Assembly: GCF_004297125.1 (NCBI RefSeq)
Contig: NZ_SCVD01000039.1
Location: 62,001 to 126,000 of the forward strand
Length of the DNA: 64,000 nucleotides
Source: Phenylobacterium sp.
Lineage (GTDB): Bacteria; Pseudomonadota; Alphaproteobacteria; Caulobacterales; Caulobacteraceae
Direction: 5' to 3'
Below, one piece after another: positions 51,329 to 60,589 of this stretch (position 1 is the stretch's first letter; each line of letters starts with the position of its first letter). The position numbers and the translations under genes were made by a program. The notes beneath the pieces were generated by a model, which saw only the letters and a program-made list of their open reading frames with translations, did not search any database and was not told where the DNA came from.

Positions 51329-53998
51329 ATGACTGCATTTTCCAAGCGGCTCCTGTTCGCGAGCGCCTGTGCGTCGCTGGCGATGATCGGCGCGACGGCC
51401 GCCGCAGCACAGGAGGCTTCCGACGTCGGCGAGGTCATCGTCACGGGCAGCCGCATCAAACGCGCGGACATCGAAGGCGTCGGGCCGGCGACGGTGATTG
51501 GGGCGCCAGAGATCGCCAAGAGCGGCATCGTCAATGTCGAGACGATGCTACAACGCCTGCCGGCGGCGGCGGGCTACTCGGGCGGCCAGGGCAACGCCTA
51601 TTGGGCGGCACGCGGCTGGGGTACGGCGACCGTCAATCTGCGGGGCCTCGGCATCAACCGGACCCTCGTGCTGCTCAACGGCCGCAGGTTGGTGAACGGC
51701 GGCACCGGCGCGAACAGCGCCCCTGACCTGAACACCATTCCCGCCTCCATCATCGGCCGGATCGAGGTCCTGAAGGACGGCGCCTCGGCGATCTACGGCA
51801 CCGACGCGGTGGCCGGGGTCGTCAACATCATCACGCGCACCGACATCGAGGGCTTCGAGCTCGCCGCCCGCTACGGCGTCAGCGACGAGGGCGACGGCAC
51901 CGACTTTACGGCTGATGCGGCCTACGGCCTGCGCAATGAGCGCGGCGGCCTGCAGTTCGCGGCCAGCTACCAGGTGACCCAGCCGGTCAACATGTTCAGC
52001 CGCGCCGGCTGTCAGAAGAGCGGCGCGACAGGGACCCTGATCTGCCTCGGCAGTGGCTCCACCGCCGGTGGGCGCGCGTCGCTGCCCAACGGCCAGATCA
52101 TCAACTTCACGGGCGGCAACGCTTTCGAGCCGTACAGCGCCGCGCGGCACGGCTTCCAGGCCAACAACTACCTCAACGCGGTCAATCCGCTCGAACGCCT
52201 GACCACCGGGGTGTTCGGTGACTACCAAGTCACGGACGGCATCCAGCTCTTCGGGGAGCTCCTCTACACCCACCGCAAGACCGATCAGAGCTCGTCCCCC
52301 GGCACCCTCACCAATCTGATCGTCGCGGCCAACAACCCGACCAACCCGACGGGTCAGCAGGTCACGGTGATCCAGCGCCGCCTGGTCGAGGCCGGCTCGC
52401 GCGTCGCGTTCCAGGAGACCAACACCTACCAGGCGACCGCCGGAGCCCGCGGCAAGTTCTGGAAGGACTGGACCTGGGAGCTGGCCGGCAACTACGGCCG
52501 CAGCACCGGCACCGACGGCTTCACCAACATCGCCAACCGCCAGAACATCGCCAACACGCTCAACACCGCCGTCTGCTCGTTCGCGGCGGGGGCGGCAATC
52601 CCCTGCGCTGACTACCTCGGCCCGGGCGATGTCTCCCCGGCGGTGCTGAAGTACATCCTGGCCACCACCATCGACACCGGCGGCAATGAGACGACCAACT
52701 TCAGCTTCGACACGACCGGTACGCTCCTCGAACTTCCCGCCGGGCCGTTGCAGGCCGCCGCGGGCGTGATGTACCGCAAGGACTCGGGCTTCCGGAATCC
52801 CGACAACCTGATCGTCCTCGGCATCGCCAACTCCAATCAGCAGAGCCCCATCAAGGGCTCAGTGGAGGCGGTCGAAGGCTACGCCGAGCTCAGCGTCCCG
52901 CTGCTCAAGGACCTGCCGATGGTGGAAGCGCTGCGCTTCGACGGCGCGATCCGCTACTCGGACTACAAGCGTTTCGGCAGCGACGTGAACTACAAGGCCG
53001 GCCTCGACTGGTCGGTGGGCTACGGCCTGCGGGCTCGCGCGACCTGGGGCACCGCTTTCCGCGTGCCGAACGTGGCCGAGCTCTTCAGTGGCGTCACCCA
53101 AGGCCAACTCACCACGACGGACCCGTGCAGCCGCTATGCGACCAGCACGAACGCGACGCTGGTGGCCAACTGCCGGGCGACCGGGGTGCCGGCGAACTAC
53201 ATCCAGCCGAACAACGCGATCCTGACCACCACCGGCGGCAATGTGAACCTGACGCCGGAAGAAGCCGAGACCCTGACCCTGGGCCTGGTCTTCGAGCCGG
53301 AGTTCGTACCCGGCCTGTCCCTGACGTTCGACTACTTCAAGATCGACATCGACAACGCGATCCGGTCCATCACCGGATCGACGAAGCTCTCCGTCTGCTA
53401 CAACACCCCGAACCTTGCCCACCCGTTCTGCTCGGCCGACAACTTCACCCGTGTCGCACTGACCGGCGAGGTCAACTTCCTGTCCTCGCAGCAGGTGAAC
53501 GTCGGCGCCGAGACGGTGAAGGGCTATGACGCGGCCGCGACCTACGGCTTCGACGTGATGGATCTCCGCGCGACCCTGCAGGGAAGCGTCACCTACCTGA
53601 AGGAATACACCATCGTCCCGTTCCCGGGCGGAGCCCCGATCATCTACCGGGGCAAGATCGGTGGCGGGATCGGCGGCTATCCGAAGTGGCGCGGGCTGAC
53701 GTCGCTCACGCTCGACGACGACAAGTGGAGCGCGAGCTACACCATCCAGTGGATCGGCAAGGCCACCGACGTCAACGCGGCGCCGACGGCCCTGGGCTAC
53801 CGCACGCCCAACGTCTTCTACCACAACGCCCAGTTCGCATATCGGCTGAGGGAAGAGGCGACGATCGCGGTCGGGGTCGACAACATCTTCGAAGAGGATG
53901 CGCCCTACCTGCCGAGCTTCACGGACGGCAACACCGACACCTTCGTCTACGACCTGGTCGGACGCCGTGGCTACGTCCGCCTGACCTACAAGTTCTAG
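51329..53998 (+). CDS. TonB-dependent outer-membrane receptor 2
   Basis: 889-residue receptor. ATG at 51329 preceded by AGGGGGT and followed by signal KRLLFASACASLAMIGATAA (cleavage AAA/QEA). Seen: GEVIVTGSRIKRADIEGVGP, plug motifs LRGLGINRTLVLLNGRRLVN and IEVLKDGASAIYGTDAVAGV, and a barrel ending in GYVRLTYKF. It heads a run of envelope genes including PepSY membrane proteins and HupE, so the cargo may be a metal chelate or another scarce compound; specificity cannot be read. Confidence 0.92.
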   Translation: MTAFSKRLLFASACASLAMIGATAAAAQEASDVGEVIVTGSRIKRADIEGVGPATVIGAPEIAKSGIVNVETMLQRLPAAAGYSGGQGNAYWAARGWGTATVNLRGLGINRTLVLLNGRRLVNGGTGANSAPDLNTIPASIIGRIEVLKDGASAIYGTDAVAGVVNIITRTDIEGFELAARYGVSDEGDGTDFTADAAYGLRNERGGLQFAASYQVTQPVNMFSRAGCQKSGATGTLICLGSGSTAGGRASLPNGQIINFTGGNAFEPYSAARHGFQANNYLNAVNPLERLTTGVFGDYQVTDGIQLFGELLYTHRKTDQSSSPGTLTNLIVAANNPTNPTGQQVTVIQRRLVEAGSRVAFQETNTYQATAGARGKFWKDWTWELAGNYGRSTGTDGFTNIANRQNIANTLNTAVCSFAAGAAIPCADYLGPGDVSPAVLKYILATTIDTGGNETTNFSFDTTGTLLELPAGPLQAAAGVMYRKDSGFRNPDNLIVLGIANSNQQSPIKGSVEAVEGYAELSVPLLKDLPMVEALRFDGAIRYSDYKRFGSDVNYKAGLDWSVGYGLRARATWGTAFRVPNVAELFSGVTQGQLTTTDPCSRYATSTNATLVANCRATGVPANYIQPNNAILTTTGGNVNLTPEEAETLTLGLVFEPEFVPGLSLTFDYFKIDIDNAIRSITGSTKLSVCYNTPNLAHPFCSADNFTRVALTGEVNFLSSQQVNVGAETVKGYDAAATYGFDVMDLRATLQGSVTYLKEYTIVPFPGGAPIIYRGKIGGGIGGYPKWRGLTSLTLDDDKWSASYTIQWIGKATDVNAAPTALGYRTPNVFYHNAQFAYRLREEATIAVGVDNIFEEDAPYLPSFTDGNTDTFVYDLVGRRGYVRLTYKF

Positions 53999-54062
53999 CC
54001 TGTCCCCCCTGAGGCGCTGGCGTGACCCCACACCCTGCCGGCGCCTCCCTCTGGGTTCGTCC

Positions 54063-54767
54063 ATGATCCGCCTGCCCGCTCTCGCGCGCTCCACGCACAA
54101 GTGGCTGGCGCTCTTCGTCGGCCTTCAGGCCGTCCTCTGGACTGCCGGCGGCATCTACATGACGGCCGTCCACATCGACATCATTCATGGCGATCGGCTG
54201 GTGAAGGCGGCGCCTCAGCCCGCGCTGGCGTTGACCGGTCTCGTCGAGCCCGCGCATCTCGCGCACCTGCCGCAGGGCCTGAAAAGCGCCCGCCTGGAGA
54301 CCCAGCTGGGGCGCGCCGTCTATGTGGTCGATGCGTCGGGCGGCAAAGCGCTGTTCGATGCGCGGACCGGGGAGAAACTCTCGCCGCTGGGCAAGGCCGG
54401 GGCCGAGGCGCGGGCCAAGGCGCTGTTCGCGGAGTCGGGCGCCATCGTCAGCACAGAGTATCTGACCAAGGCGCCGCTCGAGATGCAGACCCGGCATGTG
54501 CCGGTGTGGCGGGTCGAGTTTGAGGGCGCCTGGCGACCGACCTTCTACATCTCGCCATACACCGGCGAACTGGTGACCCGCCGGCATGACCTATGGCGGC
54601 TGTTCGACGTGGTCTGGATGCTGCACATCATGGACTACGACGACCGCCAGGACGTGAACAATATCCTCCTGCAAGGCTTCACCTGGCTGACCGTGCTCGG
54701 GTCCGCGACCGGCGGTTGGTTGCTGCTCTACAGCTTCCGGCGCCGTCGCCGGCGAAGGGCGGCCTGA
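54063..54767 (+). CDS. PepSY-domain membrane protein A
   Basis: 234-residue protein with an N-terminal helix (THKWLALFVGLQAVLWTAGG), a periplasmic PepSY-like domain (FDARTGEKLSPLG; FYISPYTGELVTRRHDLWRL) and a C-terminal helix (WLTVLGSATGGWLLLYSF) ending in Arg-rich residues. Conserved His in HKW and MLHIMDYDDRQDVNN match PepSY-TM proteins associated with siderophore or metal receptors, where some act as heme-bearing reductases. Gene B follows 5 nt later and is related. Confidence 0.82.
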   Translation: MIRLPALARSTHKWLALFVGLQAVLWTAGGIYMTAVHIDIIHGDRLVKAAPQPALALTGLVEPAHLAHLPQGLKSARLETQLGRAVYVVDASGGKALFDARTGEKLSPLGKAGAEARAKALFAESGAIVSTEYLTKAPLEMQTRHVPVWRVEFEGAWRPTFYISPYTGELVTRRHDLWRLFDVVWMLHIMDYDDRQDVNNILLQGFTWLTVLGSATGGWLLLYSFRRRRRRRAA

Positions 54768-54772
54768 CGCCA

Positions 54773-55534
54773 ATGTTCCTCGTGCGCACCCTCCACAAGT
54801 GGTTTGGCCTCGTCCTGGGTCTGCAGTTCCTGATCTGGGCGCTGAGCGGCGCGGTGATGGCGCTGCTCGATCATCACAAGGTGAGTGGCGAGCACGCCGT
54901 CCTGCCGGTGGCCCAACTCGCGTCCGGCCTGAACCCGGCGCCGCTGGCGGCGGTCGAAGCGGCTGTCGGCGCACCGGTGACGGGCCTCGAACTGAAGCCA
55001 CTCTTCGACCGATGGGTCTATCAGGCCGAGACGCCAAGCGGCGTCCGCTTGCTCGACGCCGAGACCACGCGACGCATTGAAGTGGATGCAACGGCAGCGC
55101 GCACCCTCGCGGTCGCACGCTACGCCGGCGCGGCTTCGGTGGAGCGCGTGGATCTCGTCACCGCCTCGACCCACGAGACCCGCGACATGGCGCTTCCGGT
55201 CTGGCGCGTGGGCTTCGCGGATGCCGACCACACGGCGTTGTTTGTCTCGCGCGCCACCGGCGAAGTGCTGGGTGCGAAAACGGACACCTGGCGGCTATGG
55301 GACATCGCCTGGATGCTCCACATCATGAACTACGGCGACCGCCAGAGTTTCAACCATCCGCTGATCGTGACGGTCGCTACGGGCGTGACGTGGCTGGCGT
55401 TGAGCGGGCTGATCCTGCTGTTCCGCGCCTTCCGACCCTCCGACGTCGCCTGGATCGCCGCGCCGTTCGAGCGACTTGCCGCGCGCCGACGTGGGCGCGC
55501 GCGTGTCATCGGGACGCCATCGGCTGGCGAATGA
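54773..55534 (+). CDS. PepSY-domain membrane protein B
   Basis: 253-residue paralogue of the preceding gene: LHKWFGLVLGLQFLIWALSG, SRATGEVLGAKTDTWRLWDI, MLHIMNYGDRQSFNHPLIV and a C-terminal helix. Start ATG at 54773, 5 nt after the stop of A. The shared LHIM(D/N)Y(D/G)DRQ pattern suggests both form a heterodimer in the inner membrane acting with TonB receptor 2. Reductive release of a metal from a chelator is a family-based guess. Confidence 0.82.
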   Translation: MFLVRTLHKWFGLVLGLQFLIWALSGAVMALLDHHKVSGEHAVLPVAQLASGLNPAPLAAVEAAVGAPVTGLELKPLFDRWVYQAETPSGVRLLDAETTRRIEVDATAARTLAVARYAGAASVERVDLVTASTHETRDMALPVWRVGFADADHTALFVSRATGEVLGAKTDTWRLWDIAWMLHIMNYGDRQSFNHPLIVTVATGVTWLALSGLILLFRAFRPSDVAWIAAPFERLAARRRGRARVIGTPSAGE

Positions 55535-55598
55535 GACATCCGTCATCTCCAACCCGCGCAGGACCTCTCCTGACCGGACAACACGAAAGGGTATCCAA

Positions 55599-56237
55599 GT
55601 GAGGCTCGCCACGATCCTGATCTCGTGCCTGCTGCCGGCGACGGCCTTCGCCCAGACGGCCGCCGTCAAGCCGAAGACCACGGTGCCGGCCACCGATATC
55701 TCGCCGTCCTACGTCCAGCTCGCCAAGAACGTCGAGGTGATCCCGAACATCGAGGACGCGGTGAAGGGAAAGGCCGCGATCCCGACCCACGAGGGGACAT
55801 TCGGGGCGCTGCTGTTCGCAGAAGAGACGCGGGCCTTCTTCATTGAACTGCAGCCGGGCATGTTCCTGGCCGAGCATCCGCATGACATCGGCAGCATCAT
55901 CTACACCGTGCGCGGGAAGTGGGTGCTGGCCAGCGAGCACAAGCGCCAGGTGATGGAGGCCGGCTCGCTCTTCCGCTTCGGCGACAACATGCCCACCGGA
56001 TGGGAGGCGCCGTTCAACGAGCCGGCGCTGCTGCTCGTCGTCAAGCCGAAGGGCGAGACCAAGGACTACGACATCTTCAGCCGCGGCCTGAAGGCGATGC
56101 AGTCGTCGACCGACAAGGACCGCAAGGCGGGCAAGATGCAGTTCTACTACAGCGAGCTGAAGCCGGATGATCCGGCGATCGCCTTCGCGCGCAGCGTCAA
56201 CCCGAACTTCGACGCCGTCCTGAAGATCAAACCGTGA
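55599..56237 (+). CDS. Secreted cupin-domain protein
   Basis: 212-residue protein. GTG start at 55599 with AAAGG 8 nt upstream and a signal peptide RLATILISCLLPATAFA/QT; longer frames lack both. One cupin barrel: FLAEHPHDIGSIIYTVRGKW with His93 and His95, then AGSLFRFGDNMPTGWEAPFN. The Glu of the standard cupin motif is not seen, so the metal site would be incomplete or different. Overlaps the next gene by 4 nt. Function unknown. Confidence 0.75.
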   Translation: MRLATILISCLLPATAFAQTAAVKPKTTVPATDISPSYVQLAKNVEVIPNIEDAVKGKAAIPTHEGTFGALLFAEETRAFFIELQPGMFLAEHPHDIGSIIYTVRGKWVLASEHKRQVMEAGSLFRFGDNMPTGWEAPFNEPALLLVVKPKGETKDYDIFSRGLKAMQSSTDKDRKAGKMQFYYSELKPDDPAIAFARSVNPNFDAVLKIKP

Positions 56238-57241
56238 TGGGAGCGCTGCCCGTGCACATCTCGCGCCGCCTGCTGGCGGCCTTCGCGGCGCTGTGCCTGC
56301 ACGGCGCAGCGACCGCCCCCGTGCTCGCGGCTCCGGCCGCGAAGCCAGTGGCCTGGAAGGCCGTCCCGTCCGTCGACCTGGCCGCCTTCAACAAGGATCT
56401 GGAGCCCGGCAAGCTCACGATGGATGTGGTGATCTACATGCCGTCGAACTTCGATCCGGACTTCAACAAGCTGACCCTGGAACAGATGCTGCAGGGCGTC
56501 CGGGCGGCCAAGGAAATCTACCGGCCGACCGGGGTCCAGATCAACCTCGTGGCGGTCAAGACCGGGGCGATCGAGCCACGGTTCCTGGCCATCCAGGCCA
56601 ACGAGATCCCCAGGGTGCCGGACACCGAGTACATCAACATGTACCAGGGCAACACGCGGCATCCGAGCGAGTTGACCGGCATGGCGCTCCAGGCCTTCCA
56701 GAGCATCATCGAGCCCCGGAAGGACAGCGATCGCACCATCTACCTGATCGGCTTGCAGGACGTGATCATGCCGTTCCTCGACCGGTCGGACGCCCGGAAC
56801 TGGACGGTCAAGATGGTGCGGACGGGGGGCCTGTCGTTCCCGTCCTACTCATACTGGAACACCATCCCGCGGGCCTATCGGGGGGCGATCACCATCGACA
56901 ACCTCTCGACGGCCAGCCGGGCGCGGCGGACCATCGCCCACGAGATCGGCCACAAGGTCATGAACGTGAGCCACGAGTACAAGGAGACGAGTCCCGCGCA
57001 CGAGGTCTACGCCGACGGCGGCTTGATGCTCTACGGCTCCGGCGAGGACATCCCCTCCGGCGCCGCGGGTCGCTGGCACCTGGAGCGGCTGCTTATGTCG
57101 CCGTACCTCTATCGCCTGAAGAGCAATGGGACCAAGCAGTGGAACCCCGACTACAAGGACGGCGGCCACTACTACGACCCGCTCTACGGCGACAAGGTTG
57201 TGCGCTTCAAGGGCACGCCCAACATGGACCCAAACTGGTGA
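56234..57241 (+). CDS. Secreted HExxH metalloprotease-like protein
   Basis: 335-residue secreted protein. Signal peptide to about residue 33. Zn motif IAHEIGHKVMNVSHEYKE: His236, Glu237, His240, and His247 seven residues after the second His. This HExxHx6H spacing is one residue longer than metzincin HExxHxxGxxH and lacks the Gly. Followed by Glu in AHEVYADGGLMLYGSGED. I do not recognise the family. Coupled to the cupin gene (ATGA). Possible processing of an envelope partner or pure metal binding. Confidence 0.65.
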   Translation: MMGALPVHISRRLLAAFAALCLHGAATAPVLAAPAAKPVAWKAVPSVDLAAFNKDLEPGKLTMDVVIYMPSNFDPDFNKLTLEQMLQGVRAAKEIYRPTGVQINLVAVKTGAIEPRFLAIQANEIPRVPDTEYINMYQGNTRHPSELTGMALQAFQSIIEPRKDSDRTIYLIGLQDVIMPFLDRSDARNWTVKMVRTGGLSFPSYSYWNTIPRAYRGAITIDNLSTASRARRTIAHEIGHKVMNVSHEYKETSPAHEVYADGGLMLYGSGEDIPSGAAGRWHLERLLMSPYLYRLKSNGTKQWNPDYKDGGHYYDPLYGDKVVRFKGTPNMDPNW

Positions 57242-57391
57242 TCCCGGCGGGGCCCGCGACAAGATCAGTCAGATGCGCCTCGCCTCGCGGATCGACGCTT
57301 GCGCCTGGGCCGCTCGCCGTCAACCTCGGCCGTGACCGGGCCGGCTGAGGCGCCGTTCCCAACTCCCCGCTCATCTGTTCTGGAGACAACG

Positions 57392-57706
57392 ATGTACAAA
57401 ATCCTCGCCCCGCTCGCCGCCGTCGCGATGCTCCTTGTGGCCGCGCCCGCCGCCGCCCACGACGAGAAGCCGGTCGCCGGCCAAGTCACCGCGGTGACGG
57501 CCAAGTCGATCAACATCAAGACGAGCGACGGTCAGGTCGTGACCCTGGAGGTCGATAGCAACACCCGTGTGATGAAGGACGGGAAGCGGCTGACCCCCAA
57601 GGATGTGAAGGTCGGGCAATCGGTGAAGGCGCTGGGCTTCGGTGACAGCATGAAGGATCTGGTGGCGATCGACGTGACGATCACCGCCCCGGGCAAGGGC
57701 GGCTGA
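57392..57706 (+). CDS. Small periplasmic DUF5666/copper-binding-like protein
   Basis: 104-residue protein. GGAG precedes the ATG; signal peptide to about residue 22 (AAA/HDEKP). The remaining domain is a short beta-barrel (VAGQVTAVTAKSINIKTSDG; VTLEVDSNTRVMKDGKRLTP), which fits DUF5666/OB-like folds. The mature N-terminal His may bind metal. It lies 31 nt before HupE copy 3. Confidence 0.7.
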   Translation: MYKILAPLAAVAMLLVAAPAAAHDEKPVAGQVTAVTAKSINIKTSDGQVVTLEVDSNTRVMKDGKRLTPKDVKVGQSVKALGFGDSMKDLVAIDVTITAPGKGG

Positions 57707-57737
57707 GCCCGTCGAACCGCGCCTGGCAGTCACGCCC

Positions 57738-58460
57738 GTGAAAACCGCTCTCCTCGCCGCCCAGGGCCTGGGCCGCCGGCCGCTCGGCATCGTCCTGCTG
57801 TTGGCGCTTCTGGCCGCCGGCCCGGCCCTGGCCCATGGCATCGGCGGCAAGGACGCCGCCTTCGTCGCGGCCACCACCGGGCCGGACGTCATTCCGTTCC
57901 TCTACCTCGGCGCCAAGCACATGGTGACGGGGTACGACCACCTGCTGTTCATTCTGGGCGTCATCTTCTTCCTCTATCGGATGAAGGACGTGGCCCTCTA
58001 TGTGACGCTGTTCTCGGTTGGCCACTCCCTGACCCTGCTCGCCGGGGTCCTGGGACAGATCGCGGTGAACCCGTACCTGGTGGACGCGGTGATCGGCCTG
58101 TCGGTCGCCTACAAGGCCTTCGATAACCTGGGCGGCTTCCGGACGCTGTTCGGGGTGCAGCCCGATCCGCGGGCAGCCACCTTCGGCTTCGGCTTGATCC
58201 ACGGCTTCGGCCTGGCCACCAAGCTGCAGGCGCTCGAGCTGCCGTCGAACGGCCTGATCATCAACATGCTGTCGTTCAATGTCGGCGTGGAGATCGGCCA
58301 GATGATCGCGCTGACCTTCATGCTGGCGTTGATCATGGTCTTGCGGACGCTTCCCGCCTACCGGCGCATGTCCGTCGCCGCCAACGTCCTGCTGATGCTG
58401 GCAGGGTTCGTCCTCATCGGCTTCCAGCTCGGCGGCCTCGTCTATGGAGACCCGGCGTGA
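57738..58460 (+). CDS. HupE/UreJ-family membrane protein, copy 3
   Basis: 240-residue membrane protein with a GTG start and signal (ALAHGIGGKDAAFVAATTGP). His motifs YLGAKHMVTGYDHLLFIL, VGHSLTLLAG, LIHGFGLATKLQ. Very close to copy 2 at 5446-6162 in DNA and protein, and its partner follows with a 1-4 nt overlap. Located downstream of a TonB receptor, PepSY proteins and DUF5666 gene, all on the plus strand, which places this copy in an uptake-like setting. Confidence 0.86.
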   Translation: MKTALLAAQGLGRRPLGIVLLLALLAAGPALAHGIGGKDAAFVAATTGPDVIPFLYLGAKHMVTGYDHLLFILGVIFFLYRMKDVALYVTLFSVGHSLTLLAGVLGQIAVNPYLVDAVIGLSVAYKAFDNLGGFRTLFGVQPDPRAATFGFGLIHGFGLATKLQALELPSNGLIINMLSFNVGVEIGQMIALTFMLALIMVLRTLPAYRRMSVAANVLLMLAGFVLIGFQLGGLVYGDPA

Positions 58461-59134
58461 TGTCGGACGCAAAGACCCCCCTGGCGTCGCCCGAGGGCGC
58501 CGCGCCCTCCAAGCGCTCGCTGTTGATCTCGATCGGCGCCGCGGCGGCCACCGCCATTGTCATCACCTTCGCCGCCGTCTTGCCGGCCGAGTACAACAAG
58601 GACCCCCTCGGGCTCGGGCGGCTGACGGGGCTCTCGCGTCTCTGGGCTCCGGAAGAGGTCCTGGTCGCGCCCGCCGCGGCGGGCGTACCGGCGGCCATCC
58701 GCCAGCCCGCCGCGTTCCGCAGCGACACGTTCGAAATCCCGCTGGCTGCGGACGGCGATGAGGGCCGGCGCAATGCGCTGGAGTTCAAGGTCCGCCTGCC
58801 GAAGGGCGCAAGCCTGGTCTACAGCTGGCAGGCGGACGGTCTCGCGATCCCGGAGGATCTGATGTTCGACTTCCACGGCCACACCGTGGCGGCCGACGCC
58901 AAAGGCGGTCCGGTCAGCGTGGCCGACTACGAGAAGTCTAGCGGCGCGTCCGCCCACGGCTCCCTGACCGCGCCGGTCGACGGCATCCATGGCTGGTACT
59001 TCCGCAACCGCTCGGCCCAGCCGATCAAGGTTCGGCTGAAACTGTCCGGCTTCTACCAGCTCGTGCCGTCCGGCGAGGAAGGCAATCTGCCGGGAATCCA
59101 GCCTGTGGGCGCGACGCCCGCCGCCGTGCCTTGA
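58460..59134 (+). CDS. HupE-associated membrane-anchored periplasmic protein, copy 3
   Basis: 224-residue protein (a GTG three bases upstream is an alternative start). One helix at about 20-42 ending VLPAEYNKDPLGLGRLTGLS, then the periplasmic domain with VYSWQADGLA, MFDFHGHTVA, VDGIHGWYFRN and LKLSGFYQLVPSGEEGNLPG. Both conserved His motifs (FDFHGH and IHGW) are present here, so this is the best copy in which to study the putative metal site. Confidence 0.78.
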   Translation: MSDAKTPLASPEGAAPSKRSLLISIGAAAATAIVITFAAVLPAEYNKDPLGLGRLTGLSRLWAPEEVLVAPAAAGVPAAIRQPAAFRSDTFEIPLAADGDEGRRNALEFKVRLPKGASLVYSWQADGLAIPEDLMFDFHGHTVAADAKGGPVSVADYEKSSGASAHGSLTAPVDGIHGWYFRNRSAQPIKVRLKLSGFYQLVPSGEEGNLPGIQPVGATPAAVP

Positions 59135-59154
59135 ACCGACGAAGGAAGATCGCC

Positions 59155-59973
59155 ATGACCCGCAAGCCGCTCCTGGCGCTCGCCCTCGGCGCGCTCGGGC
59201 TTCTCGCAAGCTCGGCCGGCGCCCACGAGATGTTCCTGAAGCCGGCGCAGTTTCATCTGGAGCCGGGCGCCAAGACGGTCGTCGCGCTGTTCAACGGGAC
59301 GATCGACAAGAGCGAGAACCCGATCACGCGCGACCGCATGAAGGCGGTCTCGGTGGCGGCGGGCGGCAAGATCAGCGCCCCGTCGGCCACCCAGTGGCGC
59401 GACGACCAGGTGACATCCTACCTCGACCTGACCGTGGCGGGACCCGGCACCTATGTGGTGGGCGTATCGACGGCGCCAAAGATCATTGAGCTCTCCGCGG
59501 ACAACTTCGATGGGTACCTGCAGCACGACGGCATCGAGGACACGCTCAAGGCGCGTCAGGCCGAGAAAGGTCCGCGGACGCCGGTTCGGGAGCGCTACTC
59601 GAAGCACGTGAAAACCATCCTGCAGGTGGGAGCGGCGCGAACCGATGATTACGCGCGGCCGCTGGGCTTCCCGGCCGAGATCCTGCTGACGCAAAACCCC
59701 GCGGCGGTGAAAGTGGGCGACACGCTGGCCTTTCGGACGCTGATTAAGGGCCAGCCGATGGCCGGGCAGCTGGTCTATGCAAGCTATGAGGGCGCGCCCC
59801 ACGGAAGCGGCCATGCCGGCGCGGCGAAGCTGCGCACGGACGCAGACGGGACGGCGTCCTTCAAGGTGACGGCCGCCGGGCGTTGGTACATCACCCTCAT
59901 CAACATGCAGAAGGCGACGGGCGACGCGACCTACGAGTCGAACTGGTCGACGCTGACCTTCGAGATTCGCTGA
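59155..59973 (+). CDS. DUF4198 periplasmic protein
   Basis: 272-residue secreted protein. GAAGGAAG precedes the ATG at 59155. Signal peptide cleaves at SAGA/HEMFLKP, exposing an N-terminal His as in metal-binding DUF4198 proteins; members are found in Ni/Co uptake systems. Later: HGSGHAGAAKLRTDADGTAS and GRWYITLINMQKA in a C-terminal Ig-like domain. The HxxxH stretch could bind metal. It closes the plus-strand cluster. Metal uptake is a family-based guess. Confidence 0.8.
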   Translation: MTRKPLLALALGALGLLASSAGAHEMFLKPAQFHLEPGAKTVVALFNGTIDKSENPITRDRMKAVSVAAGGKISAPSATQWRDDQVTSYLDLTVAGPGTYVVGVSTAPKIIELSADNFDGYLQHDGIEDTLKARQAEKGPRTPVRERYSKHVKTILQVGAARTDDYARPLGFPAEILLTQNPAAVKVGDTLAFRTLIKGQPMAGQLVYASYEGAPHGSGHAGAAKLRTDADGTASFKVTAAGRWYITLINMQKATGDATYESNWSTLTFEIR

Positions 59974-60075
59974 TCGGGCCATCGCAGCGGCCTGCGGGTT
60001 CCAGCGAGCTGCCGGGAATTCCACCGCCAGGCCGCACAGGACTGGGTGAACCCGTCGTTCCAGGGACGGATGCCG
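59974..60075. terminator. Convergent intergenic region with weak inverted repeat
   Basis: GCGGCCTG (59987-59994) and CAGGCCGC (60028-60035) form an 8-bp stem with a 33-nt loop between convergent genes, a weak terminator candidate. Nothing else is seen in it. Confidence 0.3.
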
Positions 60076-60588
60076 CTACCCGCAGGCGAAGCACCAATGG
60101 TAGGGCGGGCGGAACATGGTGATCAGCCGCCCGAAGGCGATCACCCCCACCCACGAAAGCAGGGAGATCGCCGCGATCACCTTGACGGGGAGGCGCGCCT
60201 CCTCCTCCGCCCCCGCTTCACCGACCCGTTGCGGGAACGCCGTGTAGAACACCGCCACGTTCGCGGCGGCGATCCCCATGCAGGCCAGCTTCAACCGGAA
60301 CGCGGGATTGAACATGTACTGGTCCGGCGCACTGACGAAAAAGAGCAGTCCGGACAGGGCGCTCACCACGAAGGCCCCGACGCCGAAGGGGACCAACCGG
60401 TGGAGTGCGCGCATCGGAACGGCCCGCGCCAGGCCGAGTGCGCGGAGGTCGAAGAGCCCTACCGACCCCAGCAGCACCGACAGCGCGACGAAGTGGATCA
60501 CCTCCACGGCGGGCCAGCCGAATGCGGTGTTCATGAAGGCGTAGATGCCGGTGGCGTGGCCGAATGCGGCGACGGAGTCTGCGTTCAC
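60076..60588 (-). CDS. Small polytopic membrane protein (DUF6644-like)
   Basis: 170-residue protein with about four helices; the GTG at 60588 is 1 nt after the stop of the previous gene. Seen: TAFGWPAVEVIHFVALSVLL, FDLRALGLARAVPMRALHRL, FNPAFRLKLACMGIAAAN and the terminal MFRPPYHWCFACG. His in EVIHF and the Cys-x2-Cys end are notable. It resembles the next gene in size and layout. Function unknown; neighbourhood suggests metal handling. Confidence 0.65.
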   Translation of the reverse strand: MNADSVAAFGHATGIYAFMNTAFGWPAVEVIHFVALSVLLGSVGLFDLRALGLARAVPMRALHRLVPFGVGAFVVSALSGLLFFVSAPDQYMFNPAFRLKLACMGIAAANVAVFYTAFPQRVGEAGAEEEARLPVKVIAAISLLSWVGVIAFGRLITMFRPPYHWCFACG

Positions 60589-60589
60589 T

